Source: an uncultured Catenibacillus sp. (GTDB lineage: Bacteria; Bacillota; Clostridia; Lachnospirales; Lachnospiraceae). From it: a DNA stretch of 64,000 bases. The stretch's first letter is position 1; each line of letters opens with the position of its first letter. A program made the position numbers and the translations under genes. Below the pieces are notes generated by a model. That model did not search any database, was not told the origin of the DNA, and worked only from the letters and a program-made list of their open reading frames with translations. Below, piece after piece: positions 32,168 through 40,500 of this stretch. The stretch covers positions 12,958 through 76,957 of the forward strand of contig CAKRHR010000010.1 in the NCBI GenBank assembly GCA_934339005.1. The letters are read 5' to 3'.

Positions 32168-32700
32168 TATTCGTCAGCCCCCTCTCCATTAACACCTTTA
32201 ATGCCGGAGGTTGAATCCATTACCTGATTCCAATCCTGATAAGGATTGCCGTTTTCATCATACAGCACTTTTGTACATTCCTGAACAACAACAACGTTAA
32301 AACTGTCTTTAAATTCTTCTGGAATATTTTCAATCTTAATCAGCAATTCAGAAGTTGTTTCGCCCGGCTGAAGAATCTGGCTGTAATACCAGTAATCATC
32401 CTCACCCTGGCTCCATGCACCTGCTTCACCGGAATAACTTAACGGGAACTGACTTCCTGAGAAAGCCTTCACACGCACATAACATTCTGTATCGCCAGTA
32501 TTTTCAACCTGAACATGCTTTGTCCAGTTTGAAAACTCTTCTTTTGTTTTTGTAGTCGAACCGATTGAAACGGTATAACCGCCTTCCGCTTCCGCGTATG
32601 TTGTAAAATAAGCCATCGCACTGCCAACCGATAGACCGATGGTTAAACCAAGTGCGGCAGCGGCTAACCATGTTGACTTACGTTTAAAAAATTGCCTCAT
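32167..32700 (-). CDS. SipW-dependent secreted protein (TasA/CalY-like), member 2
   Basis: The 177-aa protein begins MRQFFKRKSTWLAAAALGLTIGLSVGSAMAYFTTYAEA. The last part (GSAMAYFT) is the signature SipW-type cleavage region. The mature part is a beta domain (VQVENTGDTECYVRVKAFSG, PGETTSELLIKIENIPEEF). ATG 32700 lies behind TAAGGAGGTGCGGAAA; the longer frame is not supported. It is shorter than member 1 and could be a cap or minor subunit of the same fibre. It overlaps the next gene by one base. Confidence 0.82.
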   Translation of the reverse strand: MRQFFKRKSTWLAAAALGLTIGLSVGSAMAYFTTYAEAEGGYTVSIGSTTKTKEEFSNWTKHVQVENTGDTECYVRVKAFSGSQFPLSYSGEAGAWSQGEDDYWYYSQILQPGETTSELLIKIENIPEEFKDSFNVVVVQECTKVLYDENGNPYQDWNQVMDSTSGIKGVNGEGADE

Positions 32701-32713
32701 TTTCCGCACCTCC

Positions 32714-33766
32714 TTAATTTGTCTGAACATCAGGAACAACTTCTATGCCCTGCTGTGTCCATGTCCAGTCATCAGCTTCTTCATCATACTCGAAATGATT
32801 TACAATACCATAAGATGGAACCAATTTGTCATTATAACTATTTGCGAAAGTAACTTCTGCAGTCACTGCTTTGCCGCTTTCTACAAGTTCCTTTGATGCG
32901 ATAGTTGTTGTCTTTGTATTCGCATCACCGTTTGCCAGTTCATAACTTGCGCCTGCATAAACTTCTGTTACAGTAACCTGTGCACCTGCAGGGATATCAT
33001 CAATCTGAACAGACTGTGAACCACCTGTGTTTGCATTAAATGTTAATGCTACTGTGTTTGAGTATACAGAAGTTTCAACGCCCTGTGCATCCGTCTTTGT
33101 CGCTTCCACCTGGAATACGAACATCGCATCTGAAAGACTCTGATTAAACTCTGTCAGATTCTTCTGAATAACCAGACTGCCCGTTAATACAGTCTGTTCA
33201 GGCTTTAATGCAGCTTCCACATCGTAAACCCAATCATCATTACCTGTTGAAGCATAATAGTTATTTGGTAAACTAATCAACGATGGTGCAAAACTGTATT
33301 CATTAATAGCACCCTCGCCAATTACTGTTTCAGGTACGATCAGATACAATCCTGTTGAAAGACTGTCAACTGTCGCAGTACCATTTAACAGTGTCATTTC
33401 ACTGTCTGCGGTTTTACCATCTGCAAGTGCTGCCGCATCTTCTGCTGTGTCTTTCCATTGTTCATCAATCACAGCTTTATCTGCTGTCTGGTCAGGAAGT
33501 GTCAGGCCCGTAAAATCCGATGTCAGTGTATAATTACCGGATACATCTACTGTAGCCACTTTATAAAGTTCTACCGGAATTTCCACAGCCTTTAAATCTG
33601 TATAATCACTTCCGTCTGTCAATGTCAATGAACAAGTTCTTCCTGTAGATTCTGTGGTTTCTATTCCAAGCGCTGCATTCGTTGATGGGAGTGACAGCAA
33701 TGGAAGTACTAACGCACAGCTTAAAATTGCCATACAACCTTTTTTAGTTTTATTTATACCTTTCAC
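32714..33766 (-). CDS. Pilin-like surface protein (Spy0128/FctA-type)
   Basis: The 350-aa protein has a signal peptide (MAILSCALVLPLLSLPSTNA). An N-terminal domain (about 40-190) with the pattern of a pilin, including GLYLIVPETV, is followed by a C-terminal FctA/Spy0128-type domain: LTGSLVIQKNLTEFNQSLSDAMFVFQVE, and VTVTEVYAGASYEL ... TVTFANSY with Glu and Asn suited to isopeptide bonds. It has no C-terminal sorting signal. Translation starts at GTG overlapping the sortase stop (GTGA), behind GGGAGG. It is probably a minor pilin or adaptor linking the pilus and SipW-dependent fibre modules (inference). Confidence 0.82.
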   Translation of the reverse strand: MKGINKTKKGCMAILSCALVLPLLSLPSTNAALGIETTESTGRTCSLTLTDGSDYTDLKAVEIPVELYKVATVDVSGNYTLTSDFTGLTLPDQTADKAVIDEQWKDTAEDAAALADGKTADSEMTLLNGTATVDSLSTGLYLIVPETVIGEGAINEYSFAPSLISLPNNYYASTGNDDWVYDVEAALKPEQTVLTGSLVIQKNLTEFNQSLSDAMFVFQVEATKTDAQGVETSVYSNTVALTFNANTGGSQSVQIDDIPAGAQVTVTEVYAGASYELANGDANTKTTTIASKELVESGKAVTAEVTFANSYNDKLVPSYGIVNHFEYDEEADDWTWTQQGIEVVPDVQTN

Positions 33767-34740
33767 TTTTCATCCTCCCTGGAGTCCTTCTCATCCGCTC
33801 TCCTGCGCGGTCTGAATAAATATTTTAATATTAATATAATCAAAATGGTAACTGCAAGACCAAGAATCAGATACAACATATAATAATTCTGAATTGCTCT
33901 GACCATGGAATCCACTGCTGTTTCTGCTTCCATATCTTCAGTATACGGCACTCTGTGACCTCTGACAAGAAGTCTGTGAGAATTAACACCGTATGGTGTA
34001 CATGTAAACAGTGTAACCAAATCCTGGTCTTCTTCTATCTGAAGCGCTTTTTCAAGCGTTTCACGATCATCTTTATCCACCATCGGAAGAATCTGGTCTA
34101 CTTGGTATGCCATCGTTTCATCCAAAACATGCAGATAAAACATATCTCCGATTTCCAACTGGTCGATATCTGTAAATAATCTGGCACTTGGCAGTCCTCT
34201 GTGTGCAGCTAAAATGCAATGGCTGCCTGTTTCACCAATCGGCAGGCCCGAACCATTCAGATGTCCGACTCCTGTCTGAAGTACTGTATCACCTGTACCG
34301 TGATAAATAGCAAGCTTGATATTAATCTTCGGGATGGAAATGTATCCCATCACACCATCGCCACCGACATTTAAAATCTTCCAGTACTCAGTATTGACAA
34401 GGTCTTCTTCATCCACATCAAATGCATCACTGTAAACATTGTTTGTCATCGTTGCATTGAAATTCCTGGCTTCCTGCCATACTTTATCAAAATCCTCCGG
34501 TGTCATTTCTTCGACCGCAGTGCTGTAATTCGTAATTAATTTTTGCTGACGATAGGTATTCCACTGGTTTGATATCGTCGGATAAAGAAGAATACTTAAC
34601 CCAATTAAAAATATCAGCCCAAATATGATACCGGAAACCAACCCGCCTTTTTTCTTCTTTGTCTTTTCTGTTTTTACTGTTTCCTCTGTTTTAGCTTCAT
34701 TTTCTGTCTTTACTTCTCTGTCTGTCTTGTTTTCTGCCAT
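33763..34740 (-). CDS. Class C (pilin) sortase, copy 1
   Basis: The 325-aa enzyme has a cytoplasmic Lys/Glu-rich head, a membrane helix (SGIIFGLIFLIGLSILLYP), a sortase domain and a C-terminal helix. The catalytic residues are visible: His in ILAAHRGLPSA, Cys in LFTCTPYGVNSHRLLVRGHR, and the Arg that follows. The C-terminal membrane helix and HRG motif are typical of class C enzymes, which polymerise pilins at LPXTG. I chose ATG 34740 (MAENKTDRE), with AGGGAA upstream. It lies 4 bp after the second sortase gene. Confidence 0.92.
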   Translation of the reverse strand: MAENKTDREVKTENEAKTEETVKTEKTKKKKGGLVSGIIFGLIFLIGLSILLYPTISNQWNTYRQQKLITNYSTAVEEMTPEDFDKVWQEARNFNATMTNNVYSDAFDVDEEDLVNTEYWKILNVGGDGVMGYISIPKINIKLAIYHGTGDTVLQTGVGHLNGSGLPIGETGSHCILAAHRGLPSARLFTDIDQLEIGDMFYLHVLDETMAYQVDQILPMVDKDDRETLEKALQIEEDQDLVTLFTCTPYGVNSHRLLVRGHRVPYTEDMEAETAVDSMVRAIQNYYMLYLILGLAVTILIILILKYLFRPRRRADEKDSREDEK

Positions 34741-34744
34741 CGGT

Positions 34745-35734
34745 TTATTCCCTGCCTTCTTCTTTATTTTCAGAATTTGAACCATCTGACAGCTCAGTCT
34801 CTTTTTCTATATGATTTTCTGATTCATCATTTATCTGTTCTGAAACTTCTTCAGTTGAACTTGCTTCGGCTTCATTTTGAGCGATTTTCTTATCATGCTT
34901 TTTCTGCAAAACAAAGAAAATAATGATAAATAATGCTGTAATCGCAAGACCGATGATAACCCACATCAAATAATTTGTATGTATACTCACACTCGCTGTT
35001 CCTTCTTCCGCAGCAACAATCTCAGGTTCATAAGGAACTCTGTGGCCACGAACAAGAAGTCTGTGGGAATTGACACCATATGGTGTACATGTCAACAATG
35101 TGACTAAATCCTGACCTTCCTCAACAGCCAACGCTTCAGTATCTTCCGGTTCAACTGTTAAAATCTGGTCAACCTCATATGCCAGTGTGTCATTTAAGAT
35201 GTGAAGCAGGAAATGGTCGCCAACTTCCATCTGGTCAAGGTCTGTGAATAATGATGCACTCGGCAGACCACGGTGTGCAGAAATAACTGAGTGTGTATTC
35301 TCGCCACCGACAGGAAGTGAACTTCCTACCAGATGACCTGCTGCCTTTTCAAGCACTGTTGTTTCTGTCGTATGATAAATAGGAATTGTGATGTTAATCT
35401 TTGGAATCTCCACAGTTCCCATCATACCATCACCGGTAATATTCAGGCAAGACATATATACTTCATCGACATCTTCCGCTGCATCTGCGATTGCAAAAGA
35501 ATCGGGCAGAATACTTGGATATAAAGCATTGTTGTAATCGTGTGCTTTTTCCCATTCTGCATCATAATCGATACCACCGTCATTCTCCAGATTCGATACA
35601 GCTTCGGTATAATTTGTCATCAATTGCTTCTGCCTGTAATTGTTCCATTTGTTTGAAACTAACGGGTACAACAGCAGGGACAAACCGGCAATGAACAATA
35701 TAATAATTGGAATTATTTTCTTTAACTTTTTCAT
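34745..35734 (-). CDS. Class C (pilin) sortase, copy 2
   Basis: The 329-aa protein is paralogous to the neighbouring sortase: N-terminal helix (IIPIIILFIAGLSLLLYPLVS), His in VISAHRGLPSASLFTD, Cys in LLTCTPYGVNSHRLLVRGHR, C-terminal helix and an acidic tail. Two class C sortases in one pilus locus often divide pilin polymerisation and incorporation of tip or minor pilins. ATG lies behind AAGGAGAGCCC. The gene follows a stem-loop after the major pilin gene. Confidence 0.92.
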   Translation of the reverse strand: MKKLKKIIPIIILFIAGLSLLLYPLVSNKWNNYRQKQLMTNYTEAVSNLENDGGIDYDAEWEKAHDYNNALYPSILPDSFAIADAAEDVDEVYMSCLNITGDGMMGTVEIPKINITIPIYHTTETTVLEKAAGHLVGSSLPVGGENTHSVISAHRGLPSASLFTDLDQMEVGDHFLLHILNDTLAYEVDQILTVEPEDTEALAVEEGQDLVTLLTCTPYGVNSHRLLVRGHRVPYEPEIVAAEEGTASVSIHTNYLMWVIIGLAITALFIIIFFVLQKKHDKKIAQNEAEASSTEEVSEQINDESENHIEKETELSDGSNSENKEEGRE

Positions 35735-35798
35735 CCGGGCTCTCCTTATTGTTGTACTGAATTTTTGTAATTTGAATTTTATTTAACCCGGAGTTACC

Positions 35799-35819
35799 GG
35801 CACTCCTTAACGGAGTGCC
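35799..35819 (-). terminator. Intercistronic stem-loop after major pilin gene
   Basis: GGCACTCC (35799-35806) pairs with GGAGTGCC (35812-35819) in a perfect 8-bp stem with a short loop, flanked by CCGG arms that extend pairing. No T-run follows on the minus strand, so it could stabilise the pilin mRNA 3' end or partly attenuate transcription into the sortases. Confidence 0.5.
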
Positions 35820-35907
35820 TTTTCCGGATAACTTCAAACTTTCATTATTACTACTTAAAACTTAAATTTACTGAATCTTTCCGAACATTTTATATTCGGG
35901 AGCTTAA

Positions 35908-37455
35908 TTAGGCTCTTTTTTTGCGGCTGGCGAAGAAAAGACCTGCTGCAACGATCATGATTACACAACCTGCGATTGTGAAGATTGTTGTACCGATACC
36001 ACCTGTTGATGGAAGAGATGAAATACTAGTATTGGCAATTTCTGTAACTGTTGTTGTATTTGTTGTTACTGTTACTTCACCAGTTGTTTCATAACTTACT
36101 TCATAAACAGATTTAGCTTCACCGTCAATCGTAATTTCCAGTTTTGTCAGTTTATTATTCTCGCCATATGTTGGTGTAATCTCAACTGTATGCGGTGTAG
36201 GATCTAATGTAAATCCGTCCGGAGCAACTGTTTCGACCAAAGTATATGTGCCTGCATCAAGACCTGTAAATGTCAATCCACCATCAAGACCTGTTGTAGC
36301 TGTATATTCATCAGCTGTATCATTGTTTGTTAATTTAAATGTTGCACCTGATTTTACTTCGATTGCACCATCTGGAATGATGTCACTTTCTTCAGTCTTT
36401 GTACTGATAATGTTACCTTCACTGTCAACTTTAATAATCTGGTTTACTTTCTGATTGAAATTCTGAATAGTTGCTGATAATGCTGCACCGATAGCGAATG
36501 TGTATGTATATGTTTCGCTCTCAGTTTCCTTTGTCGTACCATTAGGATTGTTTGTATACTCTAATGTTGCTGTATTTGTATTAGGGTCAAAGTTTAATTC
36601 TGCATTTTCATTTACTGTAGCTGTATAATCAATTGTGATTGCTTCGCCGCCATGAGCTAATGCATAATCACTGTTAACTACAAATTCAAATCCGTTAGCT
36701 GATGGTGTTAATGTACCCATCTCAGCATTAACTGCTGCACCATTAATCTTAATTGAGTCTACATTCAATGTTAAACCTGCGCTTAATGTATCAGTGATTT
36801 TTACAGTTACTTCATCATACTGTTTGCTGTATGATGGGATTGCTGTTGTAATCTGATATGTTACTGTATCACCAATAGCTACGTCATTACGTTTTTCAGC
36901 TTCGCCACCAACAATCTTCTTGTCAATTGAAGGTTTTGTTGATTTTGCATATGCATTAACTGTTTCTAATGTCCAGTTTGAATTTGCATATACAGGATCA
37001 GATTTCATTGTGTTATCACTACCGTTTTCTGAATAATATACACCAACAAGCATTGGGTTATAAACTTCTTCTACAGTACCACTAACAACAACTACCCAGT
37101 AACCTGCATTTAATTCTGCTGTAAACTCTGTTCCTGTTCCTGTCATTGTTTGAGAAGGAAGGGAATCAAGAAGATCTGCATCTTTAGCAATTGCAGTAAC
37201 TTCATCAGAAGTTGGTGCAAGAACATTTGCAAGTGTAACACCTGTAACTGCTTCATATCCTGTAAAACCATTGTCATATTTAGCTTTTGTAATCTGATAA
37301 GCTTTAACTGTTGCGCCTGCTTCAACATTTTTTACTGTTGCTGTTGCTTTATCACTTGCACTAGGTGTAGTGCCTGCTGCAAATGTTGTGATGCTCATGC
37401 CAAGCACCATAGCGAGTGATAAAATCACTGCAAATAATTTCTTTAAATTCTTCAT
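35908..37455 (-). CDS. Major pilin subunit (LPSTG, isopeptide-forming)
   Basis: The 515-aa protein has a signal peptide (MKNLKKLFAVILSLAMVLGMSITTFA) and an N-terminal domain (to about 170) with a possible pilin motif near VNAYAKSTKPSIDKKI. A D2-type isopeptide domain follows (TVTYQITTAIPSYSK, TDTLSAGLTLN) at about 185-310. A SpaA/Cna-B-type domain at about 345-455 contains GATFKLTN, TGLDGGLTFTGLDAGTYTLVE and ends with LPSTGG, a membrane helix and RKKRA. Class C sortases would join it head to tail through Lys. ATG follows AAAAGGAG. It sits between the tip adhesin and the sortase genes. Confidence 0.93.
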   Translation of the reverse strand: MKNLKKLFAVILSLAMVLGMSITTFAAGTTPSASDKATATVKNVEAGATVKAYQITKAKYDNGFTGYEAVTGVTLANVLAPTSDEVTAIAKDADLLDSLPSQTMTGTGTEFTAELNAGYWVVVVSGTVEEVYNPMLVGVYYSENGSDNTMKSDPVYANSNWTLETVNAYAKSTKPSIDKKIVGGEAEKRNDVAIGDTVTYQITTAIPSYSKQYDEVTVKITDTLSAGLTLNVDSIKINGAAVNAEMGTLTPSANGFEFVVNSDYALAHGGEAITIDYTATVNENAELNFDPNTNTATLEYTNNPNGTTKETESETYTYTFAIGAALSATIQNFNQKVNQIIKVDSEGNIISTKTEESDIIPDGAIEVKSGATFKLTNNDTADEYTATTGLDGGLTFTGLDAGTYTLVETVAPDGFTLDPTPHTVEITPTYGENNKLTKLEITIDGEAKSVYEVSYETTGEVTVTTNTTTVTEIANTSISSLPSTGGIGTTIFTIAGCVIMIVAAGLFFASRKKRA

Positions 37456-37509
37456 AACTTTTTCTCCTTTTCTTTTATAATAATGAAAGATTTAAGGGCT
37501 GCTATATCC

Positions 37510-37532
37510 CCGGCAGGCTGTTTACCTGCCGG
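37510..37532 (-). terminator. Stem-loop between tip adhesin and major pilin genes
   Basis: CCGGCAGG (37510-37517) pairs perfectly with CCTGCCGG (37525-37532), with a 7-nt loop. On the minus strand no clear T-run follows, so it is either a leaky terminator or an RNA processing/stability element upstream of the pilin start. Confidence 0.5.
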
Positions 37533-37583
37533 TTCTCTTTTTATCTGTGCGGTTTTTGGGGTTGCCGCTTTTGTGAAAACATC

Positions 37584-40500
37584 TTATTTTTCAGGCACCC
37601 CCTTAGACCATTTTTTTATATACATCAGCGCTGCTGCTAACATAAGCAGGATACCGCCTACCATATACCAGTAGATACCTAAACCACCTGTTGATGGAAG
37701 TTCATAGATGACTTCATTTTGTACTGTAATGACATATACATTATGATCATCTTTTGCACATGTTACTTTACCTTCCGGTCCTGAAACTGTAACTTTATTA
37801 TCGCCATTTGAACCAACAGTGATTGTAATGCTGTCTGCAAGTTTAATGTATCCTGACGGTGCCTTAATTTCAGTTAATGTATATGTGCCTGCATTAATGA
37901 TTCCTTCAAGAACCAAGCCATTTTTACCTGAAATATAAGAACCACTTTCTGTTGCAGTTGTACCAACTGTCACTGTATTGTTATTGCTGTCTACTAATGT
38001 AAATTCAGCACCTTCAAGCAGAAGGCTCGTATCTGTGCCGGCTTTTATGATTCTGATTGTTTCAGAAGATTTTGTATTTGTAATAGTTACTGATTTTCCA
38101 GAACCGTCTGTCGTATAAGATACTTTATAACTGATATTATCAAATGTTGTAACATCATTTTCGTTTGCAATAGAGTACTTTTTACCTTCGTAAGTAATAC
38201 TGCCGTTTGCATCCAGCTTCAATTCTCTGATTGCATAATCTGATGCGTTACGAACAATGAATGCACCACTGAAGTTATTACTGTCAGCTAATTTGATAAT
38301 CTTACCTGCCACAGGTGTTTCGGTAATAACATCGTTACCTTCAGCATCTTTTTCTGTTGATAACTTCACAAGCTGTGCAAGAACAACATTCTTAGATACA
38401 CTTGTACCGCCAAGTTCTGCCCAGTCTTTTTCAACTTTAATCTGATCTACACTTACCTGAATCACAGGATCAAGATAATCTTCTGTTTTAGCTGTTCCCT
38501 TCCAGGTATATTCAACTTTTGCGTTTGCATTTGATTTAAAACCAAACTTACCGGAAGAAATTGCACCACCTGTTAAATTCGAACCATTCGTTGCGTAATA
38601 ACCAAATTCACTATCCTTCGTAGCGGATGTATCTGTCGGTGTGCTACCTACAATCGGTGCTCCCTGGGCTGTCTTATAACCACCATTATTGATATAATCG
38701 TCATAAGCTTTGTCTGTTGCTTTTACCTTTGTAATGCTGATGTAATAATAATAGTTTTCTTCCAGCTTGTAATTGTCTACAAAATCAAGTACTGCTGTTT
38801 TTGTTTTATCATCGTAACTTACATCTGCAATTTTCTGACCATTTAAAGTAACTGTACCACCGGTCAAATCAAATATTTGATCGTATTTGTCTGTATATGT
38901 TGAAGTTCCGGATCTTTCAGCAATCTTAACATGCAACTTACTATTTTCTGTTACTTCCACATATTCACTTAACTGGTCTGTAATCTTTACATTGGAGCAG
39001 GCAAATGTTAATGTTTCACCGGCAATCTGTTTAAATTTGTCAGTTAACTCGTCTGAAGATGAAAGATTCCATGCATCTTTTGTGGATGCATTAACTTTAT
39101 CTTTAATATCAGTAAGGATCTGTAAACCTGTAGTGTTTCTGAATTTTCCTACATATCCATCCCAACCCCAATAAGTATCATCCGCATACACTCTAATTGT
39201 ATTCTTAAGACCAATGCCAACCGCATAAAATTCATTACAGTTAATATATGATGCAGAAATATTTCCAGCTTTTACTGTTGACTCTATAGCTACAGAACCA
39301 AGTCCGGACGGTCCGGTACCATAATATGTCGGTTCACCATCCGTAAGGAAGATGACAATTTTCTTAGCTCCTCTTTCGGCAGTTCCTATAGCCGTCGCTG
39401 CATTTGCAAGTCCGCGATCATAATTTGTACCGCCACCTGCACTAAGAGATTTGACATAACTGTTATAAAGTGTATTACCATCCACCCAATTAGGTGTATT
39501 GATTGAAGATCCACTTGCAAAAGTTACCAGTTTATATTTGGTTTCAACAGTGTCACTCTTGTCATCAAATGCATCTACAAGCGCCTTAATAGAAGCTTTA
39601 GCACTTTGAAGTTTTGTTTTTTTGCCATCTTTATCGTCCATACTTCCTGAAGTATCAACAACAAGGACGATGTCTACTTTCGCTTTGTTTGTCTGTGTAC
39701 CGATTGAACCGGTTGCATTTAATGTGATGTCGTATGTACCATCAGCATTTTTCTTGATATATTTTTCATGTGACAACTTACTTTCAGCATCATCACCGGA
39801 ACCACCGCCGCCGCCATTTTGTTCAGTATAGATATTTTCAAATCTAACTGTCTTTGACTGACCTACTCTGAGATTCATCTCTCCGGCTATTGTTGCATCC
39901 AATACGACTGTACCATCAATATATAATGCTGTATTTCTGTTATAACCAACGACCTCAAGTGATTTTCCATCGGATGCTTCTTCCTTAACTTCCAATGTAC
40001 CACATTCACTTTGTGGTATAGAGATCACTTTTGTTCCTGTATAAGTATCATTAGCCCATGACCAGGTCATATCGCTATATGTTAACTCATGTTCGCCAAC
40101 CTTAAATTTAAGTCCCTCAGCCAATGTTTTTGCGTGTTCAAAATCAAGTCCGCTAATTGTCTTTTCAACAGTCACACTTGCTGTACCTTCAACCGGTGTC
40201 AGCTTATCTCTCGTGAACTTGATATCATCGAGGAAGTTACCAACTGTATTATTACCTGATGCAGTATTACCTGCCACAAAGAAAAATCTAGTAGAGTACT
40301 GACCATCAGAATTTACTTTGTAAGCGCCCTGATGATATGTCCACATCTGGTCATTGTCTGTATAACTTACAACTGTCGCACCAGGATAACTACTCTGATT
40401 ATTGATAATCTCCTGAACTTTTGCCTGAGTTGTCACATTGTTATCAACTGCCATCTGCGTCGACATGATAACTACATACATTGTATCATTTTCTTCTGTA

